A model generated the notes under the pieces. The model did not search any database. It was not told the DNA's origin and saw nothing but the letters and a program-made list of their open reading frames with translations. Both the position numbers and the translations under genes were made by a program. DNA of 64,000 nt from Nocardioides silvaticus. Its GTDB lineage: Bacteria; Actinomycetota; Actinomycetes; Propionibacteriales; Nocardioidaceae. Positions 26,066 to 34,552 of the stretch are shown here, one piece after another (position 1 is the first letter of the stretch; the number at the start of each line of letters is the position of its first letter). Location of the stretch: the NCBI RefSeq assembly GCF_003160695.1, contig NZ_QGDD01000009.1, positions 62,001 to 126,000 of the forward strand, read 5' to 3'.

Positions 26066-27066
26066 CCCGCGTCGGTGGTAGGACCGGCGTCGGGGCCCTG
26101 CCCCTCGGCCGCAGTACGACGGTCCTCCCGGTGCCAGACGACCCGCTGGGCGAACGGGATCTCGATGCCCTCGTGGTCGAACCGGGCCTTGATCCGCTGC
26201 CGGAGCGCACGGGCGACCCCCCACTGCTCGAGCGGTGCGGTCTTGACCATCACCCGGATCGTCACCGAGTCGGCGGCGAGCATCTCCACACCGGTGACCT
26301 CGGGCTCCTCGATGATGATGCCTTGGTAGTCCTCGTCCTCCCACAGGTCATGGGCGATCTCGCGGAGCACCTGCTGCACCCGGGCCAGGTCCTCGCCGTA
26401 CCCGACGCCGACGTCGACGACCGCGCGCGACCAGTTCTTGCTCATGTTGCCGACGCGCATGATCTCGCCGTTCGGCACGAACCACACCGCGCCGTTGACG
26501 TCGCGCAGCCGGGTCATCCGCAGGGTCACGGCCTCGACCGAGCCGGTCGCCTCGCCGAGGTCGACGACGTCGCCGACGCCGTACTGGTCCTCCATGAAGA
26601 TGAAGATGCCGGCGAGGAAGTCGCGGACCAGCGACTGCGCGCCGAAGCCGAGCGCGATGCCGATGATGCCGGCGCTGGCGATGATCGGTGCGATGTCCAC
26701 CCCGAGCTCGCTGAGGATCATCGTGCCGACGACGGCGACCACGATGACGGTGATGATGCTCTGGAAGATCCCGGCCATCGTCTCGGCCCGCTGCGCTCGT
26801 CGCGCCGCGGTGGCGGCGTCGAGCCGCTCGGGGAGCACCCCCTTCTCGGCGCGCCGGGCGATCCGCTCGACCACCTTGTGCAGGACCCACCGCACGACGA
26901 AGCCGAGCAGGAGCAGTCCGAGGACCGCCAACGGCTTGCCGATGAGCACGTCGGCCCAGTCGGCGAAACGTTTGCTACCGGTCCAGTCGTAGACCAGGTC
27001 GCACACCTGCTCGCCGTCGGCGCAGGGAGCGGCGGCCATCGGTACAGACAGGGCTGGGGAGACCAT
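26062..27066 (-). CDS. mscS: MscS family mechanosensitive channel
   Basis: 334 residues. Three membrane segments: about 40-62, 98-120 and the pore-lining IIASAGIIGIALGFGAQSLVRDFLAG. A beta domain follows (QYGVGDVVDLGEATGSVEAVTLRMTRLRD, VWFVPNGEI) and a C-terminal cytoplasmic vestibule ending in a hydrophilic tail. The channel releases solutes on hypo-osmotic shock. It is translationally coupled to glbO by ATGA. ATG 27066 has CGGGGA just upstream. Confidence 0.93.
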   Translation of the reverse strand: MVSPALSVPMAAAPCADGEQVCDLVYDWTGSKRFADWADVLIGKPLAVLGLLLLGFVVRWVLHKVVERIARRAEKGVLPERLDAATAARRAQRAETMAGIFQSIITVIVVAVVGTMILSELGVDIAPIIASAGIIGIALGFGAQSLVRDFLAGIFIFMEDQYGVGDVVDLGEATGSVEAVTLRMTRLRDVNGAVWFVPNGEIMRVGNMSKNWSRAVVDVGVGYGEDLARVQQVLREIAHDLWEDEDYQGIIIEEPEVTGVEMLAADSVTIRVMVKTAPLEQWGVARALRQRIKARFDHEGIEIPFAQRVVWHREDRRTAAEGQGPDAGPTTDAG

Positions 27067-27136
27067 TCCCCGAGTGTTCCAGGGTCCGCTGCGTGGATCG
27101 AACCGGCGCGGCTGTCAGGTCGAGCACACGAGCCGA

Positions 27137-27142
27137 TATCCT
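27137..27142 (+). promoter_or_regulatory. -10 box, leaderless start
   Basis: TATCCT with a 7-nt spacer to GTG 27150. Confidence 0.45.
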
Positions 27143-27149
27143 CACGCAC

Positions 27150-27506
27150 GTGACCAGCACAGTCGTACGTCGCCTGCTCCTCGCCGCGGCCCCGCTCGGG
27201 ATCGCGACGGCCGCCGTCCTCCTCGCCGCCGGGCCCGCCTCGGCCGACACCCCGGAGGGGTGGCCCGAGGAGGAGTCGGTCGACATCGTCGAGGTGCTGC
27301 TGCTGTTCGGCGGCATCCCGGTGCTGGTGTTCCTGGTGATCCTCGCCTTCGTCCTCGGGCCGCCGCTGGCCCGCGGCGAGTCGATCCGCCCCGGCGGCAC
27401 GCCGCTGGAGTCCCAGTGGCTCGGCGGTCCGCGCAAGGCCGCGGGCGAGCTGGCCGCGCCCGACTCGGACGAGTCGAAGGCCGGCGGCGCCGGCGGCAGC
27501 TGGTAG
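27150..27506 (+). CDS. Small secreted or membrane protein
   Basis: 118 residues, not recognised as a named family. A basic N-terminus, hydrophobic core (LLLAAAPLGIATAAVLLAAGP) and ASADT signal-peptidase site predict export. A second hydrophobic helix (VLLLFGGIPVLVFLVILAFVLG) would leave it membrane-bound with a Gly/Ala/Ser-rich cytoplasmic tail. It lies 6 nt ahead of the DUF5130 gene, so both are likely co-expressed. Confidence 0.8.
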   Translation: MTSTVVRRLLLAAAPLGIATAAVLLAAGPASADTPEGWPEEESVDIVEVLLLFGGIPVLVFLVILAFVLGPPLARGESIRPGGTPLESQWLGGPRKAAGELAAPDSDESKAGGAGGSW

Positions 27507-27512
27507 CCGCCG

Positions 27513-27875
27513 ATGCCCTCCGCGTCCCTCACCAGCGCCGAGCAGGCCGCCCTCGACGCGACGATCCGGGCGGCCGAGCAGTCCTGCCGCGCCGAGTTCT
27601 CGGTGTTCGTCGGCCCGATCGAGGGCGACGACCCGCACGCGTTCGCGACCAGCCTGCACAACACGCTCGTGCTGCCCTCGCGGAGCATCCTGATCATGGT
27701 CGACCCGACGATCCGCGCGGTCGAGGTCGTCACCGGCGGGCACGTCCGCCGTACCCTCACCGACGCGGAGGCCGCGCTGGCGGTCGAGGAGATGACCCGC
27801 TCGTTCGCCGACGGCGACCTCGCCGGCGGGCTCACGCGCGGGATCCGGCTCCTCGCCGAGCACGCCCGAGCCTAG
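27513..27875 (+). CDS. DUF5130 / TPM-like domain protein
   Basis: 120 residues. TPM-fold protein: LDATIRAAEQSCRAEFSVFVGPIEG, then ILIMVDPTIRAVEVVTGGHVRRTLTDAEA resembles the TPM phosphatase-like fold, which in actinobacteria is annotated DUF5130. No signal peptide, so probably cytoplasmic. Its TAG stop (27873-27875) coincides with the outer edge of a long palindromic repeat, and pepN converges from the other side. The neighbourhood matches Rv2468c. Confidence 0.8.
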   Translation: MPSASLTSAEQAALDATIRAAEQSCRAEFSVFVGPIEGDDPHAFATSLHNTLVLPSRSILIMVDPTIRAVEVVTGGHVRRTLTDAEAALAVEEMTRSFADGDLAGGLTRGIRLLAEHARA

Positions 27876-28008
27876 GTCGTCGAGTAGTCCGAGCCGCTAG
27901 GCGAGGGCGTATCGAGACGCCCCCACCCGAGCGCCGACCTTGCGGCCGTGGGTATCTCGCAGCCTCTCGATACGTCGCTCGCTGCGCTCGCTCTACTCCT
28001 CGACGACC
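27875..28008. repeat. 134-bp palindromic REP-like element
   Basis: The left arm begins GGTCGTCGAGTAG at the DUF5130 stop codon, and the right arm ends CTCCTCGACGACC inside pepN. The outer and inner arm segments (GGTCGTCGAG..., GTATCGAGACG / TCTCGATACG) are complementary. The centre differs from the three related copies at 47375-47858, while the arms are conserved. Confidence 0.85.
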
Positions 28009-30572
28009 GGCGCGTCCTTCGCCTGGGCGGCGAGGGCACGCGCCATGTCGGCGCGACCCTCCTTCACGAAGCGCAGCGCACCCGGGTTGACGCCGTCGGC
28101 CTCGGTGGCGAGCCACTCGTCGATCGTGGCGAGGGCGGTGTCGGAGGCGAGCACGCGCGGGAAGATGTACTCCAGCGACACCGCGGCGCGGTGCGGCCCG
28201 AGCCGGTCCCAGGCGAGCGGGGCGTCGGCGAGGTAGCGCTCGACGTACGGCGCCAGCAGCTCCTCCTGACCCGCGCGCATGAACGACAGCACGACCTGCT
28301 TGGCGGTCTCGTTCGGCACCGAACCGTCGACCATCGCCTGTTCCCAGGCGCGCTCCTTGGCCTCTGCCGTCGGCATCGCCGCGCGGGCGGCGGCCGCGTG
28401 CTCCTGGCCGGAGATGGTGTTGTCCTCGGCGAGCTCGGCGTCGATCCGTGCCTCGTCGACACGGCCGACCCGGGCCAGGTTGTTGAGCAGCGTCCAGCGC
28501 AGGTCCTGGTCGACCTCGAGACCCTCGAAGGTCAGCGACCCGTCGAGCAGCGCCTCGAGGTCGGCGATCGCCTCGTCGCTGTGGGCGGCGCCCGCGAAGC
28601 CGCGGGCGAAGGTCAGCTGGTGATCGGTGCCCGGCTCGGCGGCCTCGAGCAGCGCCCGCAGGCCCTGCTCCCACTGCGCGCGCAGCGCCGGCCGGTGGGC
28701 CGGGGCGGAGAACTGGTTGACGGCCTGGGCGGCGAAGCCCGGGAACGCGGTGAGGCCCCACGAGTCGGACTCGGCGCCGATGTTGCCGAGCACGAGCGAG
28801 ACGAAGTCGCGAGCCGTCATCTCCGCGTCGCGGGTCATGTCCCAGGCGGCGCTCCAGATCAGTGCGCGGGTGAGCGAGTCGTCGCAGGCCGAGAGGCTCT
28901 CGACCGCGGTGGCGAGCGAGCGCTCGTCGAGGCGCACCTTCGCGAACGTCAGGTCGCCGTCGTTGAGGAGGAGCAGGTCGGGCTGGGTCTTGCCGACCAG
29001 CTCGGGGAGCTCGGTCTCGGCGCCCGCGATGTCGACCTCGACGTAGTCGCTGCGGACCAGCGACCCGTCGGCACCGGGGTTGTAGAAGCCGACGCCGATC
29101 CGGTGCCGGCGCAGCGTGGGCTGCTCGTCGATCGCTGTCTGGCGCACGGCGAACGTGGCGTAGGTGCCGTCGTCGGCGAGCTCGAAGACGGGGGAGATGG
29201 TGTTGACGCCGGCGGTCTGCAGCCATTCCTGCGCCCACCCGGACAGCTCACGCCCCGACGACTTCTCCAGCGCAGTCAGCAGGTCCACGAACTCGGTGTT
29301 GCTGTAGGCGTGGTCGCGGAAGTACTCCCGCAGGCCCGACAGGAACGGCTCCAGCCCGACCCAGGCCACCAGCTGCTTCAGCACCGCCGCGCCCTTGGCG
29401 TAGGTGATCATGTCGAAATTCACCTCGACCGCGTGCAGGTCGACCATGTCGGTGGCGATCGGGTGGGTGCTGGGCAGCTGGTCGGCGCGGTAGCCGCGCT
29501 GCTTGCGCATGTTGGCGAAGCCGGTCCAGGCATCGGTGTACGACGTCGCCTGGGCCTCGGCGTGGTAGCAGGCCCACTCGGCGAACGACTCGTTGAGCCA
29601 GAGGTCGTCCCACCAGCGCATCGTCACCAGGTTGCCGAACCACATGTGCGCCATCTCGTGGAGGATCACCGAGGCGCGGAACTCGTAGAAGGAGCGCGGC
29701 TGCCGCGACCGCGGGATGTACTCGTCGCGCAGGGTCACGCAGCCGGCGTTCTCCATCGCGCCCATGTTGTACTCGGGAACGTAGAGCTGGTCGTACTTCT
29801 CGAACGGGTAGGGGAAGCCGAAGGCCTCCTCGAAGAACTCGAAGCCCTGCCGGGTCAGCAGCACGAGCTCCTCGCGGTCGCGGTCGAGCTCGGCCTTGAG
29901 CGACTGGCGCGAGTAGTGGCCCATCGGGATGACGCCGTTCGGGCCCTCGTAGACGTCGTGCACCTCGTAGTAGTCACCGGCCACGACGGCGGTGATGTAG
30001 GTCGACATCCGCTTCGTGGTCGGGAACGTCCACAGTGCGACGCCGTCGGTGACCGGCGTCGGCTCGGGGGTCGGGGCGTTGGAGACGACCTTCCAGTGCG
30101 AGGGGGCGGTCACCCGGAAGTCGAAGACCGACTTGAGGTCGGGCTGCTCGAAGCACGCGAACACACGGCGGGCGTCCGGGACCTCGAACTGCGAGTAGAG
30201 GTAGACCCGGCCGTCGGCCGGGTCGACGAAGTGGTGGAGCCCCTCACCGGTGTGGGAGTAGGTGCAGTCCGCCCGCACCACCAGCGTGTTGTCGGCCTCG
30301 AGCCCGGTCAGCGGGATCCGGCTGTCGACGTGCGACGCGGGGTCGATCGCCTTCCCGTTGAGGACGATCTCGTGCACGGTCGCGTCCACCAGGTCGACCC
30401 ACGTCTCGGCGCCGGGCTCGCGACAGGTGAACGCGATCGTGGAGGTCGACCCGAAGGTCTGGATGCCGCTCTGCTCGGCCTGGGTGAGGTCGAGCTCGAC
30501 GGTGTACGACGTGACGTCGATCAGCGCTGCACGGGCGGTGGCCTCGTCGCGCGTGAGGTTGGTTCCGGGCAT
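27993..30572 (-). CDS. pepN: Aminopeptidase N (M1 family)
   Basis: 859 residues. Zinc aminopeptidase that trims peptides in the cytoplasm. The substrate-anchoring MGAMENAG motif precedes HEMAHMWFGN (His305, Glu306, His309) and zinc ligand Glu328 in WLNESFAEW, and an ERAP1-like C-terminal domain follows. Start MPGTNLTRDEATA at 30572 matches actinobacterial PepN; in-frame ATGs at 30581 and 30611 exist. The last five codons and stop (APVVEE) are supplied by the right arm of the palindromic element at 27875-28008. Same neighbourhood as Rv2467. Confidence 0.95.
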   Translation of the reverse strand: MPGTNLTRDEATARAALIDVTSYTVELDLTQAEQSGIQTFGSTSTIAFTCREPGAETWVDLVDATVHEIVLNGKAIDPASHVDSRIPLTGLEADNTLVVRADCTYSHTGEGLHHFVDPADGRVYLYSQFEVPDARRVFACFEQPDLKSVFDFRVTAPSHWKVVSNAPTPEPTPVTDGVALWTFPTTKRMSTYITAVVAGDYYEVHDVYEGPNGVIPMGHYSRQSLKAELDRDREELVLLTRQGFEFFEEAFGFPYPFEKYDQLYVPEYNMGAMENAGCVTLRDEYIPRSRQPRSFYEFRASVILHEMAHMWFGNLVTMRWWDDLWLNESFAEWACYHAEAQATSYTDAWTGFANMRKQRGYRADQLPSTHPIATDMVDLHAVEVNFDMITYAKGAAVLKQLVAWVGLEPFLSGLREYFRDHAYSNTEFVDLLTALEKSSGRELSGWAQEWLQTAGVNTISPVFELADDGTYATFAVRQTAIDEQPTLRRHRIGVGFYNPGADGSLVRSDYVEVDIAGAETELPELVGKTQPDLLLLNDGDLTFAKVRLDERSLATAVESLSACDDSLTRALIWSAAWDMTRDAEMTARDFVSLVLGNIGAESDSWGLTAFPGFAAQAVNQFSAPAHRPALRAQWEQGLRALLEAAEPGTDHQLTFARGFAGAAHSDEAIADLEALLDGSLTFEGLEVDQDLRWTLLNNLARVGRVDEARIDAELAEDNTISGQEHAAAARAAMPTAEAKERAWEQAMVDGSVPNETAKQVVLSFMRAGQEELLAPYVERYLADAPLAWDRLGPHRAAVSLEYIFPRVLASDTALATIDEWLATEADGVNPGALRFVKEGRADMARALAAQAKDAPVVEE

Positions 30573-30762
30573 GCCCGCCATCTTCGCACCGGACGACGGA
30601 TTGTCAGACATCGGGCTCGGCGCCGTACGACCCTGGCGACGGGGAGCGGCGCGAAACAACAAACATGTAATTCAGGAAAGTCAAGCGTGACACGCCTGTG
30701 GCTTATGTGTTTTTGCGGGTTTTTGTTGCGTTCTGAGGTTCGAGTGAACGAGAGTGGTCCGC

Positions 30763-32418
30763 ATGCGCCACGGACGATCGCTCTGGCGCGGGGGGACCGC
30801 GCTGCTCACGAGCACACTGCTGGCATCCCTGATGTTCGCCGTGGGCGTCCAGCAACGGGCGGCCGACCCGGCCGCCGCCGACGAGCGCGAGCTGGCGTCG
30901 GGGTCGACGTACCTCTGCACCGGTTACAGCGGTTGCCGCAACGCCGGCTACTCCGACGCCGGCTACGGCGCCGTCAACAACCGGATGTACTGGCGCATGT
31001 ACAGCGGCCACAACTGCACCAACTACGCGGCCTACCGGATGATCCAGGCCGGCATGTCGACCGAGCGCCCGTGGAGCGGGTCCGGCATGGCCTACAACTG
31101 GGGCCACGCGATGGCGCACCTGACCAACGCACGTCCGTCTGTGGGGGCTGTGGCGTGGTGGGACCGGTACGACCAGGGTGTCGGCTCGAGCGGCCACGTG
31201 GCGTACGTCGAGAAGGTGGTCTCGGCCGACGAGATCATCATCAGCGAGGACTCCTGGAGCGGCGACTTCCACTGGCGCCGGATCACCCGCGACAGCGGGC
31301 GGTGGCCGACCGGCTTCATCCACTTCGTCGACAAGGCCGTCCAGAACACCGAGCCGCCGGCGATCACCGGCACCCCGCAAGTCGGCGTCGAGCTGACCGC
31401 CACCCGCGGCAGCTGGGCCGACGGGAGCAAGCTCACGATCAGCTGGCAGTGGCTCGCCGACGGTGCGCCGGTCGCCGGGGCGACGGAGAAGAGGTTCACC
31501 CCGACCGCCGCCGAGAAGGGCAAGCAGATCACGGTCGAGGTCACCGCGAAGCGGGACGGCTACACCTCGAGCACGGTGGGCAGCCAGCCCACGGCCGCCG
31601 TCGCCCGCGGTGAGTTCACCATGGTGACGCCGCCCACCATCAGCGGCGACCCGACGGTGGACGAGGTGCTGACCGCCACGCCGGCGACCTGGTCGCCGGA
31701 GTCGGAGGACACCCTCTACCGCTGGAAGGCCGACGGGGTCCTCATCGAGGGCGCCACCAGCCCGACGCTCACGCTGACCCGCGACCTGCTCGGCAAGAAG
31801 ATCGTCGTGGCCACGCACGCCCGGGCGGCCGGCTACAAGAACATGCCGGTCCGCTCGGCCACGGTCGGGCCGGTGGTCAGCGGCCAGATCGTCGCGAGCA
31901 CGCCGACCACCATCAGCGGCCGGCCGCGGCTGGGCCAGGTCCTGACCGCCCAGCCGGGCACCGTCCAGCCCGCCGACGCCACCGTCGCCTACCAGTGGCT
32001 GCGCAACGCTGAGCCGGTCGAGGGCGCCACCGCGGCCACGTACGCCCTCACCTCCGCCGACCTCGGAGCGACGCTGGCGGTGCAGGTGACGCGCTCGCGG
32101 AGGAACTATGCCGACCTGGTCGAGACGGCGCGGGTCGACGGCAAGGTCGTCGCGAAGCCGACCGTCACCGTGACGCCCACGGGCAGGTCCCGCAAGGCCG
32201 TCGTGCGGGTGCAGGTCACCGTCCCCGACGTCGGCGTCCCCGGCGACGTCACCGTGAAGGTGGGTGGGAGGACGGTCACCGCCACCCTCGTGAGCGGGCA
32301 GGCGAAGGCCGTCGTGAAGGGCCTGGAACCCGGCAGCCGCACGGTCCGGGTGCAGTACGCCGGCAGCGGCTCGATCCTGCCCGCCAAGGGCAGCGCGAGC
32401 GTCCGCATCCTGCGCTGA
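30763..32418 (+). CDS. Secreted CHAP-domain protein with Ig-like repeats
   Basis: 551 residues. The signal peptide (LLTSTLLASLMFAVGVQQRAADPAAA) is followed by a CHAP amidase/peptidase domain (about 45-195) with GHNCTNYAAYRM (nucleophile Cys), SSGHVAYVEKV (His) and EDSW (acidic third residue). Three Ig-like repeats follow, each of the form ISGxPxxGxxLTAxPGTW...YQWLADGxxIxGAT...LTxxDLGxxIxV, plus a C-terminal beta-rich domain. It probably cleaves peptidoglycan cross-links while bound to the wall or polymers. ATG 30763 is used; GTG 30754 is possible. The upstream 180 bp are T-rich and hold no recognised riboswitch. Confidence 0.88.
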   Translation: MRHGRSLWRGGTALLTSTLLASLMFAVGVQQRAADPAAADERELASGSTYLCTGYSGCRNAGYSDAGYGAVNNRMYWRMYSGHNCTNYAAYRMIQAGMSTERPWSGSGMAYNWGHAMAHLTNARPSVGAVAWWDRYDQGVGSSGHVAYVEKVVSADEIIISEDSWSGDFHWRRITRDSGRWPTGFIHFVDKAVQNTEPPAITGTPQVGVELTATRGSWADGSKLTISWQWLADGAPVAGATEKRFTPTAAEKGKQITVEVTAKRDGYTSSTVGSQPTAAVARGEFTMVTPPTISGDPTVDEVLTATPATWSPESEDTLYRWKADGVLIEGATSPTLTLTRDLLGKKIVVATHARAAGYKNMPVRSATVGPVVSGQIVASTPTTISGRPRLGQVLTAQPGTVQPADATVAYQWLRNAEPVEGATAATYALTSADLGATLAVQVTRSRRNYADLVETARVDGKVVAKPTVTVTPTGRSRKAVVRVQVTVPDVGVPGDVTVKVGGRTVTATLVSGQAKAVVKGLEPGSRTVRVQYAGSGSILPAKGSASVRILR

Positions 32419-32431
32419 GGTCGCGAGACGC

Positions 32432-32455
32432 GGAATACGGACCGTGGTCCGGGTT
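32432..32455 (+). promoter_or_regulatory. SigH/SigR-type promoter
   Basis: GGAATA (32432-32437) followed after 15 nt by GTT (32453-32455) resembles the GGAAYA / GTT promoter of thiol-stress ECF sigma factors SigH (mycobacteria) and SigR (Streptomyces). The -10 GTT lies 12 nt before ATG 32468, near-leaderless. Spacing is at the short end of published ranges. Confidence 0.55.
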
Positions 32456-32466
32456 ATTGAACCCGG
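32438..32466. promoter_or_regulatory. Two overlapping inverted repeats in the promoter
   Basis: CGGACCGTGGTCCG (32438-32451, 6-bp arms) overlaps CCGGGTTATTGAACCCGG (32449-32466, 7-bp arms, 4-bp spacer). The second covers the -10 and the probable transcription start, a good position for a repressor. Confidence 0.5.
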
Positions 32467-32467
32467 T

Positions 32468-33109
32468 ATGACCACGACCTCGGGAACCGTCCGTGACCGC
32501 GCCGACTTCTGGTTCGACCCGCTGTGTCCGTTCGCGTGGATCACCTCGCGCTGGATGCTCGAGGTCGAGAAGCTTCGTGACATCGAGGTCGAGTGGCACG
32601 TCATGTCGCTGGCCCACCTCAACGAGGACCGCGACATCCCCGACTCCTACCGCGAGATGCTGGCTCCGGCGTGGGGTCCGGTGCGGGTGCTGGTCGCCGC
32701 CGAGGAGCGGCACGGCAACGCGGCGCTGCTCCCGCTCTACACCGCGCTGGGCAACCGGATCCACCTCGAGGGCCGCGCGCTGCACGAGCAGGACGACGAC
32801 GGCCGGGCGCTGGTGACCGAGGCGCTCGCCGAGGCCGGGCTCGACGCCGACCTGATCGAGGCGCTCGACGACGCGTCCTACGACCACGCGGTCGTCAAGT
32901 CCCACCACGAGGGCATGGACCAGGTCGGCGACGACGTCGGGACGCCGACCATCGCCTTCAACGGCTCGGCGTTCTTCGGCCCGGTGCTGTCGAAGGTCCC
33001 GCGGGGCGAGGACGCCGTCCGGCTCTGGGACGGCTGCGTCGCCGTCGCGTCGTTCCCGTACTTCTACGAGCTCAAGCGTTCCCGCACCGGCGACCTCGAC
33101 TTCTCCTAG
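32468..33109 (+). CDS. Mycothiol-dependent nitroreductase, Rv2466c family
   Basis: 213 residues. DsbA-like thioredoxin fold with an all-helical insertion. The active-site region is ADFWFDPLCPFAW (Cys20), carrying one Cys as in mycothiol-dependent reductases, the cis-proline is VGTPTIAFNG and the C-terminus is YELKRSRTGDLDFS. Rv2466c uses mycothiol to reduce nitro compounds, and its gene is in the SigH regulon. The GGAATA/GTT promoter here agrees with thiol-stress control. ATG 32468 is chosen over 32444 because it lies just past the promoter elements. Immediately downstream lies a gene remnant in the same frame. Confidence 0.93.
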   Translation: MTTTSGTVRDRADFWFDPLCPFAWITSRWMLEVEKLRDIEVEWHVMSLAHLNEDRDIPDSYREMLAPAWGPVRVLVAAEERHGNAALLPLYTALGNRIHLEGRALHEQDDDGRALVTEALAEAGLDADLIEALDDASYDHAVVKSHHEGMDQVGDDVGTPTIAFNGSAFFGPVLSKVPRGEDAVRLWDGCVAVASFPYFYELKRSRTGDLDFS

Positions 33110-33118
33110 CGGTCCGCC

Positions 33119-33259
33119 GAGGTCGGCCACGGCTTCATGCGCGCGAACATGACGGCCGACAAGCGCGGCGGCGCGTTCGGCCCCGAGGTCGAGTTCCCCG
33201 CCGACGCGGCGCCGTACGACGCGCTCGCGGCCTTCGCCGGTCGTCGGGTCCCTCATCCT
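33119..33259 (+). pseudogene. Remnant of a TIGR03086-like (DinB/MDMPI) gene
   Basis: Reading in the frame of the preceding gene, 10 nt after its stop, gives EVGHGFMRANMTADKRG, AFGPEVEFPADAAPYDALAAFAGR. This resembles the C-terminal tail of TIGR03086-type metal-binding proteins (conserved P-V-x-V-P-x-D-A-P-x-x-D-x-L-x-A-F-x-GR). No start codon with a ribosome site and no rest of the gene are present, so it looks like a decayed 3' end. Confidence 0.5.
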
Positions 33260-33332
33260 GACGGCCTCCCTGACACTCCCGGCCGGGCCGGTTCCGCGGG
33301 TTCGGCCGCGGGATGACCCATGCTGAATTGTC

Positions 33333-34511
33333 ATGCGGATCTCGGACCTGGCTCTCCGGCGCCGTGACGTGGCGCGCCTCGCGACCGGACTGACAGCAGC
33401 GGCGGGGGTCGTCGCCGCGACCCGCACGGGTCCGGCCGGTGCCGTCGTCGACGGCCGGCACCGGCTGCGCCGGCACCCGGACGGCGTCGACGCGCTCGAC
33501 CTGCCGCTCGGCACGCTGCCCGGCCTGGCCCGCCGGGCCGACGGCTTCCGGACTCCTGTGGTCGAGACCGACCGGTTCACCGCCCTCGGCGTCACCTGGC
33601 GCCGCGGCCGCGGCCGGGTCCGCGCCCGGTGGCGGCTGGAGTCCGGCGGCTGGACCGAGTGGCGCACGCTGCCCCGGCTCACGCACGGCCCGGACCCGCG
33701 GTCGCGCGAGGGCGTCCGCGCCCGGGCGGCGACCGACCTGGTGTGGACCGGGCCGAGCACCGCCATCCAGGTCGAGATGAGCGGCGACCAGCGGGGCCCG
33801 GTCCTCGCGCTGTTGCGGCCACGACGCCGGGCCGCCGACCGCTCGGTCGGGCAGCACCGATCCGCTGCCCCGGACCTGGTGGTCGCGCGCGAGCGCGGCG
33901 AGGTCCCGATGCCGGGGCTGCTCTTCCGCAAGGCATGGAGCCCGAACCCGCGGCTGCGCAACGGCCGCCCCCGCTACAACGAGCGGATCCGGCAGGTGCA
34001 CGTGCACCACACGGTCAACAGCAACGACTACGGCCGGGCCGACGTGCCGGCGATGATCCGGGCGATGTACCGCTACCACACGGTCAACCTGGGCTGGTCC
34101 GACATCGGCTACAACTTCCTCGTCGACAGGTTCGGCCGGCTGTGGGAGGGCCGTGCCGGCGGACCGAGGCGGGCGGTGCGCGGCGCACACACGCTGGGCT
34201 TCAACCACGCGTCGGTCGGCGTCGCCGCGATCGGCAACTTCGAGTCGGGCCGGGTGCGCAAGCCGATGATCCGCGCACTGGTCCGGGTCGCCGCCTGGAA
34301 GCTCGACGGCGCCGGGGACCCGCGGCGCACGGTCTGGGTCCGGTCCGAGGGCAGCGACCGGTTCCGCGACGGCCGGCTGGTCGAGCTGCCGACGATCGAC
34401 GGCCACCGCGACACCAACGAGACCGCCTGCCCGGGCGGCGCTCTCTACCGGGCGCTGCCGATGGTGCGGCGTCGCACGGCGAGGAGGATCCGCGAGTTCC
34501 GTCGCGGGTAA
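33333..34511 (+). CDS. Secreted peptidoglycan-recognition (amidase-like) protein
   Basis: 392 residues. The N-terminus has LRRRDVARLATGLTAAAGVVAA, a twin-arginine-like signal. The C-terminal half is a PGRP/amidase_2 domain: VHVHHTVNSNDY (first zinc His), YNFLVDRFGRLWEGRAGG, RGAHTLGFNHASVGVA and TIDGHRDTNETACPG (final His and Cys). The zinc set His/His/Cys suggests amidase activity. The N-terminal 190 residues include a beta-rich region (WRLESGGWTEWRTLP) seen in actinobacterial members. Probable wall remodelling outside the cell. It lies directly upstream of metG, which has its own promoter. Confidence 0.87.
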   Translation: MRISDLALRRRDVARLATGLTAAAGVVAATRTGPAGAVVDGRHRLRRHPDGVDALDLPLGTLPGLARRADGFRTPVVETDRFTALGVTWRRGRGRVRARWRLESGGWTEWRTLPRLTHGPDPRSREGVRARAATDLVWTGPSTAIQVEMSGDQRGPVLALLRPRRRAADRSVGQHRSAAPDLVVARERGEVPMPGLLFRKAWSPNPRLRNGRPRYNERIRQVHVHHTVNSNDYGRADVPAMIRAMYRYHTVNLGWSDIGYNFLVDRFGRLWEGRAGGPRRAVRGAHTLGFNHASVGVAAIGNFESGRVRKPMIRALVRVAAWKLDGAGDPRRTVWVRSEGSDRFRDGRLVELPTIDGHRDTNETACPGGALYRALPMVRRRTARRIREFRRG

Positions 34512-34540
34512 CCGGTTCGTCGGAGCGCCGTCCGCGTCCC

Positions 34541-34546
34541 TAGGAT
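34541..34546 (+). promoter_or_regulatory. -10 box, leaderless start of metG
   Basis: TAGGAT with a 6-nt spacer to ATG 34553. Confidence 0.55.
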
Positions 34547-34552
34547 TCGACC

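Noticed and set aside
30573..30762. c-di-AMP (ydaO) riboswitch before the CHAP gene
   Set aside because: Wall hydrolase genes in actinobacteria often have one, but none of the conserved ydaO motifs is seen in these 190 bp.
27948..31613. 1221-residue plus-strand frame
   Set aside because: Antisense to pepN and out of frame with the CHAP protein; no domain.
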